A DNA stretch of 42,932 nt from Crateriforma sp964453205 (GCA_964453205.1 CAYVRC010000028.1:1-42932); one strand, 5' to 3'. Shown: positions 19,212 through 26,960, counted from the stretch's first letter. Translations and numbers: made by a program. Notes: generated by a model from the letters alone, not told the origin.

Positions 19212-19228
19212 CGCAAACGCCGCGCCGC
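19212..19228 (-). promoter_or_regulatory. Candidate -24/-12 sigma-54 promoter of nifJ
   Basis: On the minus strand GCGGCGCGGCGTTTGCG has GG-N10-GC and matches 9 of 13 informative positions of YTGGCACG-N4-TTGCW, including TTGC. It would start RNA about 105 bases before nifJ. The match is weaker than at the other nif promoters; the NifA box 66 bases upstream supports it. Confidence 0.5.
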
Positions 19229-19294
19229 AGTCAAAAAACACTCTAAAACGCCGTGATTCGCGTGACATAAACAACTCGGGCACGTGACAACGTC

Positions 19295-19310
19295 TGTGGC
19301 GAAATCAACA
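19295..19310. promoter_or_regulatory. NifA upstream activator site (nifJ)
   Basis: TGTGGCGAAATCAACA is a perfect TGT-N10-ACA, lying in the 295-base non-coding stretch between nifZ and nifJ. Its distance to the candidate nifJ promoter (66 bases) is within the range for NifA acting by DNA looping. Confidence 0.6.
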
Positions 19311-19391
19311 GTGCCGCCCGGTTGTCTGAAAGCCTTCACGATCGTCGGGCCGCTCGGTCGTCGGATCGGAAAGTCCGAATCGACAGGTCGC

Positions 19392-19853
19392 TCAGACCGA
19401 TTCGAGTGCCCTCTCGGGTACCATCAAGGTCCGGCCGGCAAAGTAAACCTCGTACGCCGGCCCTGACGCCGCCGCACGGTGAACCTTGGTGACTTCGCCC
19501 GTCGTCCCGGGTTCGACGACGACTCGTCCTGACACGGCCAAAGAAATACGGGCGCGAACCTTGTCGCGAAATTCGAATCTCGCCGATTGCCAAGGCTCAT
19601 CGGCGTCGATCAATTCCTGATCGCGACATCCGACCTGGATGTCTTCTTCGGTGAAATGGACCGTGTAGATGATTTGGTCCTGTAAGAACGTCCCGACGTT
19701 GCGAACGAAACCGACCGAACCGGCACGAACCAGTCGGTTGCCGGTGGCTCGGCCGGGGAAAGTCCCGTCGTTCCGAATCGTGCGGATCACACGAACCCGC
19801 TGCCCGTATTCAAACTCGTAGTTCTCGTCACCAAACTCTAGTTCGCCCATCAT
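19392..19853 (-). CDS. nifZ: NifZ nitrogenase maturation protein
   Basis: A 153-residue cytoplasmic protein. The NifZ family helps form the second P-cluster of the MoFe protein. Recognisable family wording is EFEYGQRVRVIRTIRNDGTF, GNRLVRAGSVGFVRNVGTFL and YTVHFTEEDIQVGCRDQELI. The C-terminal 60 residues (from about 92) are an SH3-like extension with GRVVVEPGTTGEVTKVH and a final LMVPERALESV, a second copy of the beta-barrel theme; such length variation is common in NifZ. Two adjoining ATGs (19853 and 19850) overlap the nifW stop as ATGA, so translation is coupled to nifW. I used 19853. Confidence 0.88.
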   Translation of the reverse strand: MMGELEFGDENYEFEYGQRVRVIRTIRNDGTFPGRATGNRLVRAGSVGFVRNVGTFLQDQIIYTVHFTEEDIQVGCRDQELIDADEPWQSARFEFRDKVRARISLAVSGRVVVEPGTTGEVTKVHRAAASGPAYEVYFAGRTLMVPERALESV

Positions 19854-20200
19854 TGCTGACTTTTCGTTAACTGTTCGATCGACACGAACGACTGGCAACC
19901 GCCTTTCATGTGAAAGACTTGAAAGACCTTTTCGGTTTGAGCGTCGGAATCGACAAAGTCTTGGTAAGCGCGTCCCAACAAGCTTTTGTAGACATGCCAT
20001 CGTCCCTCGTCGGAGTCCGGCATCGAAGGCTCGGCCTGCGCCAGGTAGGTGTGGAAACGCTGCAAGATGTGCAAGCGATTGACTTCGACGACATGGGTGT
20101 CAAAGTCGATCGAAAAGTACAGCAAGAAATCTTCGGCGGCTTGTAGATCTTGCAGATCATCTTGCCAGTCGCGTCGGATCGGCTCGGTCCTCGTCGCCAT
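19850..20200 (-). CDS. nifW: NifW nitrogenase-stabilising protein
   Basis: A 116-residue cytoplasmic protein that associates with the MoFe protein during maturation or oxygen stress. Family features seen are DLQDLQAAEDFLLYFSIDFD, VVEVNRLHILQRFHTYL and a C-terminal VFQVFHMKGGCQSFVSIEQL. The ATG at 20200 has a clear GAGGAG site about 12 bases upstream; an in-frame ATG 33 bases earlier lacks one. It lies 29 bases after nifV and overlaps nifZ by 4 bases. Confidence 0.9.
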   Translation of the reverse strand: MATRTEPIRRDWQDDLQDLQAAEDFLLYFSIDFDTHVVEVNRLHILQRFHTYLAQAEPSMPDSDEGRWHVYKSLLGRAYQDFVDSDAQTEKVFQVFHMKGGCQSFVSIEQLTKSQQ

Positions 20201-20229
20201 TAGGAAAACTCCTCGGGAAGGAAAACGGT

Positions 20230-21369
20230 TCACGCGGGAACGGGTGGATGCAGGATCGACAACGGTCGCATGCCGGACAGTTCATTGAGCGTTGGCGGTC
20301 GTTTATTGTCGGTCACAAAGCGTCGCAAGGCGGGCAGGATCTTGGCCGCTTCGTCCCGCGTCAACTCGATGCCGTGACGCAGGAAATGACTCTGCAGCGA
20401 CTTCGTGCCGGAATGTTTGCCGAGCAGTAATTCGTGGCACCGTCCCAACCAGCTCGGATCGACACCCTGATAGTTGCGTGGGTCCTTCAACAGCCCGTCG
20501 ACGTGAATGCCGGCTTCGTGGGTAAAGACACCACGTCCGACCAAGCTCTTGTGCCATCCGACGGGGCGTCGGGACGCGAATTCGACTCGACGGGACAACT
20601 GGGGCAGCTTTTCGAAGCGAACCCCCGTCTTCCTGCCGTGCAATTGTTCGAGCGCGACGACGACCTCTTCGAGCGCGGCATTCCCGGCGCGTTCGCCCAG
20701 CCCGTTGACCGTCGTATTCGCGTGCGTCGCGCCGGCAGAAATGGCGGCCAAGGTGTTGGCGGTGGCCAAACCCAAATCATCGTGCGCGTGCATTTCGATC
20801 GACAGATCGGTGTCTCGACAGAGCCGGCCGATCGTGTTGTGCAGCGAAAAAGGTTCACAGATGCCAACGGTGTCGGCGAAACGGAAGCGACTGGCACCCG
20901 CATCCCCGCAGGTCTGGAGGACCTGCTTTAAAAAATCGATATCGGCACGCGACGAGTCTTCGCCGCCGACACAGACTCGAAAACCCATGTCCAGCGCCAA
21001 GGGAACGTAACGCTTGATCTGATCAATCGCCCAAGATCGGGTGCGGCGAAGTTTGCGGTTGAGGTGCTGATCCGAGACGGGCAAGGAAACGTCGACCCAG
21101 CGTACCGGTAAGGACTTCGCCGATTCGAGGTCTTTTTTCGTCATCCGACACCAAACCATCAAGTCGGCTCGCAATCCGAGGTCAACGATCGCGTGGATGC
21201 TATCGCATTCCTCGTCACCCATCGCCGGAATTCCGACTTCCAATTCCGGGACGCCGGTCTCATCCAGACACCGGGCGATGGCCAGTTTTTCGTCCAGCGA
21301 AAACGCCACACCGGCCGACTGTTCGCCGTCGCGCAGCGTCGTATCGTTGATCACAACGGAGCGGTTCAT
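20230..21369 (-). CDS. nifV: Homocitrate synthase
   Basis: A 379-residue TIM-barrel enzyme that condenses acetyl-CoA with 2-oxoglutarate to homocitrate, the organic ligand of FeMo-co. It begins VVINDTTLRDGEQSAGVAFS, the signature of the isopropylmalate/homocitrate synthase family. It also has EMHAHDDLGLATANTLAAIS and VNGLGERAGNAALEEVV, holding the metal-ligand histidines and substrate residues. It ends soon after the barrel, without the LeuA regulatory domain, which fits NifV. The start follows CGAGGGAAAC. It lies 10 bases after nifS and its position in usvwz supports nifV rather than a lysine-pathway homologue. Confidence 0.93.
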   Translation of the reverse strand: MNRSVVINDTTLRDGEQSAGVAFSLDEKLAIARCLDETGVPELEVGIPAMGDEECDSIHAIVDLGLRADLMVWCRMTKKDLESAKSLPVRWVDVSLPVSDQHLNRKLRRTRSWAIDQIKRYVPLALDMGFRVCVGGEDSSRADIDFLKQVLQTCGDAGASRFRFADTVGICEPFSLHNTIGRLCRDTDLSIEMHAHDDLGLATANTLAAISAGATHANTTVNGLGERAGNAALEEVVVALEQLHGRKTGVRFEKLPQLSRRVEFASRRPVGWHKSLVGRGVFTHEAGIHVDGLLKDPRNYQGVDPSWLGRCHELLLGKHSGTKSLQSHFLRHGIELTRDEAAKILPALRRFVTDNKRPPTLNELSGMRPLSILHPPVPA

Positions 21370-21379
21370 GTTTCCCTCG

Positions 21380-22585
21380 TTAGGCGTACACGGGCGTAAA
21401 CGACTCGTCGACTTGTGCCGGCCCGTCTCCCGACCAGTACGGCGACATGCTCCGTAATTGAGCCACGATCGGCGGCACCGCTCGGATCACGCGATCGATT
21501 TCTTCCTGGGTGTTGTCGCAGGAAAGCGAAAAGCGAATCGTCCCGTGAGCCGCCGTATAAGGAATGCTCATCGCCCTCATCACGTGCGACGGTTCCAAGG
21601 AACCGGACGTGCAAGCCGATCCGCTGGACGCGGCGATGCCGGCCGCGTTCAACAGCAACAAGATCGCTTCACCCTCGATGAATTCGAACGCGATGTTGCT
21701 GGTGTTGGGCAACCGCATTTGTGTATCGCCCATCACAAAGGCGCTCGGAACGACCGCCAGGATGCCGGCTTCCAATCGGTCTCGCAGACTCTTGACCCGC
21801 GTGTTCTCTTCGTCGATACGTCGCTCGGCGATTCGACAAGCCAAACCGAGTCCGACGATGGACGCCGCATTCTCCGTCCCCGCACGGCGACCACGCTCCT
21901 GATGTCCGCCGCGCAGCAGCGGTCGAAATCGCGTTCCGCGACGAACGTACAGCACGCCGACCCCTTTGGGGGCGTGCAGCTTGTGGCCGGACAACGACAG
22001 CATGTCGATCTTCGTCTCTTTCAGATCGATCGCAATTTTGCCTACCGCTTGGACCGCATCGGTGTGAAAGAGCACGCCGGCGGCGGAGGCCATTTCCGCC
22101 ATTTTCTTGACGGGAAAGATCGTGCCGGTTTCGTTGTTCGCCCACATCACACTGACGATCGCCACACGATCGCTGAGTACCGATTCGTACTCCCCACGGT
22201 CCAGGCGACCTTTCGAATCGACGGAAAGTCGATGAATGGTGTATCCCTGTTTTTCAAGGTAGTCGCACAACGAAAGCACCGCCGGATGCTCCACCGCCGT
22301 CGTGATGATTTCTTTGCGATCTGGGTAAGCGGTCAACGCCGAAAGGATCGCCGTCGAATCCGACTCGCTGCCACACGACGTGAAGACGATCTCGCTGTCA
22401 TGCTCGGCGCCCAAGATCGATTGCACTTGTCGGCGAGCCTGTCGGATGGATCGTCCGACTTGATCGCCGAAGCGGTGCATCGACGAAGGATTTCCGAACT
22501 GTTCGGTAAAGAACGGCAGCATCGCATCGACGACTTCTGCATGAACCGCCGTCGTCGCGTTGTTGTCAAGGTAGATGTCTTTCAT
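21380..22585 (-). CDS. nifS: NifS cysteine desulfurase
   Basis: A 401-residue pyridoxal-phosphate enzyme that takes sulfur from cysteine and passes it to NifU for Fe-S assembly. The start MKDIYLDNNATTAVHAE is family-typical. The PLP lysine is in LSGHKLHAPKGVGVLY, and the catalytic cysteine in the loop ASSGSACTSGSLEPSHV, as in group I NifS/IscS enzymes. The ATG at 22585 lies 49 bases after nifU; the frame upstream is nifU antisense context and not coding in this frame. A C-terminal tail of about 20 residues beyond the usual end (DGPAQVDESFTPVYA) is unremarkable. Confidence 0.94.
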   Translation of the reverse strand: MKDIYLDNNATTAVHAEVVDAMLPFFTEQFGNPSSMHRFGDQVGRSIRQARRQVQSILGAEHDSEIVFTSCGSESDSTAILSALTAYPDRKEIITTAVEHPAVLSLCDYLEKQGYTIHRLSVDSKGRLDRGEYESVLSDRVAIVSVMWANNETGTIFPVKKMAEMASAAGVLFHTDAVQAVGKIAIDLKETKIDMLSLSGHKLHAPKGVGVLYVRRGTRFRPLLRGGHQERGRRAGTENAASIVGLGLACRIAERRIDEENTRVKSLRDRLEAGILAVVPSAFVMGDTQMRLPNTSNIAFEFIEGEAILLLLNAAGIAASSGSACTSGSLEPSHVMRAMSIPYTAAHGTIRFSLSCDNTQEEIDRVIRAVPPIVAQLRSMSPYWSGDGPAQVDESFTPVYA

Positions 22586-22634
22586 GAAACCGGATCGGGT
22601 TGAAGGCTGGGACGTGGATTGATTTCGGCAAGCG

Positions 22635-23558
22635 TTAAACCGCCGCCGGTTGCGATCGTTTCTCCATCGGAACGACGCGGACGAATTCGCCCAACGATTC
22701 GGTGATTCGCTGTTGGATACCGCCGACCGTCGCGGACGCCAGTTGGCAATTCGTGCAGGCACCGGCCAAAGCGATGTGGATCTTGCTACCGTCGAAATCC
22801 AGCAATTCGATCGTGCCGCCGTCCATTTCCACCTGCGGTCGCACGTCATCGATGACCGCTTCGATGCGACGAACCTTTTGCAACATCGTCAGCCCACCGA
22901 CATTCGCATTCACTTCGCCGGCTCGTGATGCGACGGACGGTTCGTCTGCAGAGACGTCGATCGGATCGCAGTCGTCTGCTGCCGCTTGACGTCGTGAATT
23001 CATGATGTCGACGATTTCTTCGATCGCTTCGTGACACGTCGTGCATCCACCGCCGGCCTTGGTGAAATTGGTAATGTCTTCCAAGGACCGCAGGTTGTTC
23101 TCCTGAACGGTTCGCTCGATCATGGCCGAATCGATGCCGAAGCATTTGCAGATCAGATCGCCTTCTTCGTGGTCGTCCGCCCAGACTTCGCCGCGATAAT
23201 TGGCGACCGCCGCTTCGAGCGCCTCGCGTCCCATGACGCTGCAGTGCATTTTTTCCGGCGGCAGGCCGTCCAGGTAATCGGCGATTTCTTGGTTGCTGAC
23301 CTGCAACGCTTCATCCAGCGTTTTGCCCTTGATGATTTCGGTCAGCGCCGAGGACGAAGCGATCGCCGACCCACAGCCGAACGTCTGAAAGCCCGCGTCA
23401 CGGATCACTTCGGTTTCCGGATCGACGTCCAGGGTCAAGCGGAGTGCGTCGCCACACGACAACGAACCGACGTCTCCTATCGCGTTGGCGCCCTCAACCG
23501 CCTTGGCATTGCGGGGCTGAAAGAAATGCTCTTTTACCTTGTCGGAATATTCCCACAT
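22635..23558 (-). CDS. nifU: NifU Fe-S cluster scaffold
   Basis: A 307-residue three-domain scaffold for Fe-S clusters of nitrogenase. The IscU-like domain has C35, C62 and C106. A central domain holds a permanent [2Fe-2S] cluster with C137, C139, C172 and C175 (ICKCFG and GGGCTTCH). The Nfu-like C-terminal domain has C268 and C271 (GACTNCQLASATVGG). The first seven cysteines fall at the same residue numbers as in Azotobacter NifU, so the protein is complete. The start follows AAGGAGACGTCC. It is the first gene of the usvwz operon, read from the sigma-54 promoter at 23732-23748 with a leader of about 165 bases. Confidence 0.95.
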   Translation of the reverse strand: MWEYSDKVKEHFFQPRNAKAVEGANAIGDVGSLSCGDALRLTLDVDPETEVIRDAGFQTFGCGSAIASSSALTEIIKGKTLDEALQVSNQEIADYLDGLPPEKMHCSVMGREALEAAVANYRGEVWADDHEEGDLICKCFGIDSAMIERTVQENNLRSLEDITNFTKAGGGCTTCHEAIEEIVDIMNSRRQAAADDCDPIDVSADEPSVASRAGEVNANVGGLTMLQKVRRIEAVIDDVRPQVEMDGGTIELLDFDGSKIHIALAGACTNCQLASATVGGIQQRITESLGEFVRVVPMEKRSQPAAV

Positions 23559-23731
23559 GGACGTCTCCTTGGCGGACGGTGATCGAAATGACGGACGAAT
23601 AAGATGTCAGTAACGAAAAGTCGGCAAACCGTCGGACAACGGTTTGCCACGAAGGGTGTCTGGTCCGCATCTTTGCCGCCAAGTTGGATTCCCGTGACGC
23701 AGGCCGCTTCGTGGTTTGCCGTTCCGCCTTA

Positions 23732-23748
23732 AGCACACATGATGCCAA
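23732..23748 (-). promoter_or_regulatory. -24/-12 sigma-54 promoter of nifUSVWZ
   Basis: Minus-strand TTGGCATCATGTGTGCT has GG-N10-GC and matches 10 of 13 informative consensus positions. The NifA box at 23840 is 92 bases upstream. A second, weaker match lies closer to the gene (23666-23682, TTGGCGGCAAAGATGCG) and could be an alternative. Confidence 0.65.
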
Positions 23749-23839
23749 AGCGCAACGAGGGTTTACTTGCCCCTGATCGGCCCGCAACGTGACGATCCCG
23801 CGTATGGCGTTGTTGCCAAGGCGACGCTGACCGGCACCC

Positions 23840-23855
23840 TGTCGCAAAGCGCACA
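23840..23855. promoter_or_regulatory. NifA upstream activator site shared by nifU and nifA
   Basis: TGTCGCAAAGCGCACA is a perfect TGT-N10-ACA. It lies 92 bases from the nifU promoter and 70 bases from the nifA-facing promoter match, so one site could serve both directions. Confidence 0.72.
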
Positions 23856-23924
23856 CGTCGAACCGAACCCTGCCGCGCCGCAAAGACTTGCTTCAACCGC
23901 CGAACCGGCTTTGCCCCGTGACAG

Positions 23925-23941
23925 GTGGCCCGGCCCTTGCC
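23925..23941 (+). promoter_or_regulatory. Candidate -24/-12 sigma-54 promoter of nifA
   Basis: GTGGCCCGGCCCTTGCC has GG-N10-GC with TGGC and TTGC intact (10 of 13 informative positions). It would make nifA autoactivated. The resulting leader is long (about 355 bases), so another promoter nearer the gene remains possible. Confidence 0.45.
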
Positions 23942-24308
23942 CAACCCTTGAGCGACGATTGCTCAGTTTGTCAGCGTGAAACCCCGGCCCGAAAGTACGG
24001 TTGTGACACGCCGGCACACTTCGTCGGTCGCCCCGGTTTCGCCGGGTGAAAATTCGCCGAGATTCACCGGATCGATTCGTTCCCTAACGACAGGATTGAG
24101 CAGACCAGGTTGGCGTTAGAAGAAAAGGGCTTGCCAAGTGGTGAAGGCTTTCGGCCCGACCGGCGACGGGGACTGCTGTTTGCTGACGGTGAGACCATGC
24201 GATTTTTGGAGGCGGCATTCATCGCGCTGTTTCATAGGCGGAAACCCTGTACCGACGTCAAGACGGCGTCGGAGATCCGTTAGCAGCTAGCCCCCCACTG
24301 CCTCAATC

Positions 24309-25868
24309 ATGACCGATTGCGCTAAATGCCCCGTCAACATCGAACTCAACGCGGTGCTCACCGTCACCGATTCGATCGCTCGAACTCATCGCTCTGCCAC
24401 CAAGTCGGACGACTTGAGAAAAATGCTCTCCGGCGCGCTGGACCATTTGGATTCGCAAGGGCAGATGGAGCGTGGGATGATCGCGTTGGCCGATCCGAAC
24501 ACCGGAAACCTGACGGTCGAAGTGCTGCGTGACACCGGCGATTTTCAAGACTGGCAGACCGCCGTTTACCATCGTGGCGAAGGCATCATCGGTGCGGTTT
24601 ACGAATCGGGGCAGCCGATGATCGTGCCAAGAATCGCGGAGGATCATCGATTCGCCGACAAACTGGGCGTGTACGACAGCGAGCTGGCGTTCGTCGCGGT
24701 TCCCATCCTTTTGGAAGGCAAGGCGATCGGCGTGTTGGCAGCCCAGCCACGCGTGTTTGTCGTCGAACGGTTCGACAGCCAAGCCCGATTTCTGGCCGTC
24801 GTCGCGAACCTGGTCGGGCAAATCGTCAAGCTCTCTCGGACGATGCAGCAGGAACGCGAAACGTTCACCGACGAACGCGAGCGGTTGCTCGAGCACATCC
24901 ATCAACAATACGGTGTCGAAAACATTGTCGGCCACTCGGATTCCATGTGCCGAGTTTTCGAACAAATCAACGCGGTCGCCAAGTGGACCACGACCGTCTT
25001 GATTCGCGGCGAATCGGGAACCGGAAAGGAACTGGTCGCTCACGCGATCCACTACAACTCCCCAAGATCCGACAAGCCGTTTGTCAAATTAAACGCCGCG
25101 GCGTTGTCCGATCAACTGCTTGAATCGGAGTTGTTCGGTCACGAAAAAGGTGCCTTCACCGGTGCCTCGGAAGAACGCAAAGGCCGTTTCGAGCGTGCCG
25201 ACGGTGGCACACTTTTCTTGGACGAAATCGGTGAGATCTCGGCGAGTTTCCAAGCCAAACTGCTTCGCATTCTGCAGGAAGGCGAATTCGAACGTGTCGG
25301 GGGTGGTGACAGTCGGCACGTCGACGTGCGAATCATCGCCGCGACCAACCGTGACCTCGAAGCGGACGTCAAGTCGGGAAAGTTCCGTGAGGACCTGTAC
25401 TATCGCCTGAATGTGATGCCGATCTACATGCCGCCCCTGCGGGGACGAATCGACGACATTCCGGACATCGTCGCCCGCCTGCTGGAGCGGATCTCCGATC
25501 GGCAAGGGCGGACACTTTCGATCACGAGCTCCGCGGTCGCCCTACTGATGCGATACGACTGGCCGGGCAACGTACGCGAACTGGAAAACCTACTGGAACG
25601 CGCCGCGATCATGGCCGGCTCGGGCACGATCGATCGCGAAGCCGTTTCGATGACCGGCATCGAAGACCGCATCATGGAACGCGGAGGAACGCTGGTCGAA
25701 GCGCCCGCCAATTTCAACGATCCGTCATTGGACGAACGAGATCGCATCGTCGCGGCGCTGGAACATTGCGGCTGGGTGCAAGCCAAAGCCGCACGACTGC
25801 TGGGCATGACGGCTCGGCAAATCGCTTATCGAATTCAAACGTTGGACATTCATTTACGAAGAATCTAG
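24309..25868 (+). CDS. nifA: NifA, sigma-54 activator of nif genes
   Basis: A 519-residue transcription activator. Residues 20-170 form a GAF domain and 205-440 the AAA+ domain, with Walker A GESGTGKE (234-241), sigma-54 loop GAFTGA (281-286) and Walker B TLFLDEIGEI. The C-terminal Fis-type helix-turn-helix is at 492-513 (AKAARLLGMTARQIAYRIQT). The linker between AAA+ and DNA-binding domains (440-480) has no cysteine, so the C-X4-C motif of oxygen-sensitive rhizobial NifA is absent; no nifL is seen either. Two cysteines at C4 and C7 (TDCAKCPVN) might form another redox or metal site. An in-frame TAG at 24288 fixes the earliest ATG at 24309, although no Shine-Dalgarno is visible. Four TGT-N10-ACA sites in the window are its likely targets. 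Confidence 0.93.
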   Translation: MTDCAKCPVNIELNAVLTVTDSIARTHRSATKSDDLRKMLSGALDHLDSQGQMERGMIALADPNTGNLTVEVLRDTGDFQDWQTAVYHRGEGIIGAVYESGQPMIVPRIAEDHRFADKLGVYDSELAFVAVPILLEGKAIGVLAAQPRVFVVERFDSQARFLAVVANLVGQIVKLSRTMQQERETFTDERERLLEHIHQQYGVENIVGHSDSMCRVFEQINAVAKWTTTVLIRGESGTGKELVAHAIHYNSPRSDKPFVKLNAAALSDQLLESELFGHEKGAFTGASEERKGRFERADGGTLFLDEIGEISASFQAKLLRILQEGEFERVGGGDSRHVDVRIIAATNRDLEADVKSGKFREDLYYRLNVMPIYMPPLRGRIDDIPDIVARLLERISDRQGRTLSITSSAVALLMRYDWPGNVRELENLLERAAIMAGSGTIDREAVSMTGIEDRIMERGGTLVEAPANFNDPSLDERDRIVAALEHCGWVQAKAARLLGMTARQIAYRIQTLDIHLRRI

Positions 25869-25973
25869 CGACGTCACCGAAACACCTTCAAGGGTGCTCG
25901 TTGAACCCGATTCGGCTTGTTGCCGGATATTCCGGGGTTCAACTTTAGACATCGGCAACCAGGAGTCAATTCC

Positions 25974-26432
25974 ATGCCGTCATCAGAACTGATGAAACAA
26001 TTGAACGCCATCTTGCGATGGGAATGGACGGGCGTTTCCCAGTACGCTCAGTACAGTTTTGTGGTCACCGGAGCCTGGCGTGAAGTCTACGCCGAAAAGT
26101 TCATGGAGAGCGCAAAAGAGTCGTTCCAGCACGCCGAAACGATCGGCGAGAAGATCTCCGCCATGGGCGGCGTTCCCGACGTCGAACGTGAACCGGTCAA
26201 GCAGACTGCGGACTTTCAACAAATGCTTCAAAACAGTCTGCAGTTCGAACAGACCGCCGTCGATCTGTACACCGCCACGCTGGCGCTGGCTGACGAGGAA
26301 GATCGCGCGCTGGCGATCCTTTTGGAAGACATCTTGCTGGAAGAACAGGAAGGCGTCGATGACTTGACAAAGATCCTTCGCGAAACCGGCCAAGCGGCGA
26401 TGTCGAACGTCCCCGCCCAAAAAACCGCCTAA
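25974..26432 (+). CDS. Ferritin-like four-helix protein
   Basis: A 152-residue bacterioferritin/ferritin-like protein of four helices, which could store or deliver iron for nitrogenase assembly (inference). Family-like stretches are NAILRWEWTGVSQYAQYSF, KESFQHAETIGEKISAMGG, FEQTAVDLYTATLALADEED and ILLEEQEGVDDLTKIL. The di-iron ligand set looks incomplete. The second helix has E49 and H53 but Ser at position 50, and the last helix reads EEQEGVDD where a His is usual (EEEHVDD). The ATG at 25974 follows AGGAG. It lies 105 bases after nifA on the same strand, so it probably shares the nifA transcript. Whether it oxidises iron is doubtful from these residues. Confidence 0.8.
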   Translation: MPSSELMKQLNAILRWEWTGVSQYAQYSFVVTGAWREVYAEKFMESAKESFQHAETIGEKISAMGGVPDVEREPVKQTADFQQMLQNSLQFEQTAVDLYTATLALADEEDRALAILLEDILLEEQEGVDDLTKILRETGQAAMSNVPAQKTA

Positions 26433-26473
26433 AGAAAAACGCCGCCCGGAGCGTCTCAATTCCCAGGGCGGCG
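26431..26473 (-). terminator. Terminator of the nifB operon (convergent with the ferritin gene)
   Basis: Read on the minus strand, CGCCGCCC and GGGCGGCG form an 8-bp stem with an 18-base loop, followed by TTTTTCTTT. It lies between the 3' ends of the ferritin-like gene and the unrecognised gene at 26523 and may also slow plus-strand transcription. Confidence 0.7.
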
Positions 26474-26522
26474 CGACGCATCGCCAAGCAAAGCCACGAC
26501 CTTTCCGGCCGTCCGCTTTGAA

Positions 26523-26894
26523 TCACGAAACGATTCCCAGGCCGCGGCGAGACGCCGTCGCGGCGACGTCTTTCTTGTTCGACTTGGATCTGCAATCGCC
26601 GCACAGTTGCAACGTGCAGCGGAGCGGGCCCAATTGATCGGCGTCCAATTCAATGCTCCGCTGCGTGAACCAGCCGATGCCGGCGGCCCATTCTTGTTGC
26701 TGAAGAACGACGAAGGTTTTTTCCAACGTTTCGATGCGAACGACGGCGATGCGTTTCGTTTCGACTTCGTTTTGGATCACCTGCAACACGCGTTCGCGGT
26801 GATTCTCATCCGCCCCGCCCTTTTCATCACGTGCCCACGCAAGACGGTCGGGATCAAAGATCTGCAACCCGGCGACGTCGGAGGAATTATCCAT
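26523..26894 (-). CDS. Unrecognised 123-residue protein, last gene of nifB operon
   Basis: I do not recognise this family. The frame gives a soluble 123-residue protein from MDNSSDVAGLQIFDPDRLAW. A charged middle (VIQNEVETKRIAVVRIETLE) leads to a hydrophobic LQQQEWAAGIGWFTQRSIEL and then LGPLRCTLQLCGDCRSKSNK, with three cysteines that could bind metal. The basic tail SNKKDVAATASRRG is likely disordered. It lies 66 bases after the ferredoxin gene on the same strand and ends just before the terminator, so it is probably transcribed with nifB. The ATG at 26894 follows GAAGAACG; an ATG 54 bases earlier is possible. Coding is supported by operon position and by the terminator that closes it. Confidence 0.6.
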   Translation of the reverse strand: MDNSSDVAGLQIFDPDRLAWARDEKGGADENHRERVLQVIQNEVETKRIAVVRIETLEKTFVVLQQQEWAAGIGWFTQRSIELDADQLGPLRCTLQLCGDCRSKSNKKDVAATASRRGLGIVS

Positions 26895-26960
26895 CGTTCT
26901 TCGCGACCTCAAGGTTTCGGGGGAAATGATTGATAAGGAAAGGAGCAATGAAAACGAATT

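Larger units (their letters stand above)
23559..24308. other. Non-coding divergent control region, nifU / nifA
   Basis: These 750 bases contain no convincing gene. They hold a NifA box (23840-23855) with a -24/-12 match on each side, one facing nifU and one facing nifA. The nifA side has an unusually long leader (about 355 bases) with small hairpins: TGAGC/GCTCA (23949-23965), CCCGG/CCGGG (24032-24046) and CCGACG/CGTCGG (24252-24272). No purine-rich ribosome site precedes the nifA ATG. Confidence 0.7.

Noticed and set aside
19854..20000. N-terminal extension of NifZ by 49 residues
   Set aside because: It would lie inside nifW in another frame; the ATGA overlap and family alignment put the start at 19853.
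24002..24018. A further NifA-box-like element TGT-N11-ACA upstream of nifA
   Set aside because: Spacing is 11 rather than 10 bases, which changes the helical phase of the two half-sites.
24188..24200. GGTGAGACCATGC as a sigma-54 promoter close to nifA
   Set aside because: GG and GC are separated by nine bases instead of ten and the flanking consensus is poor.
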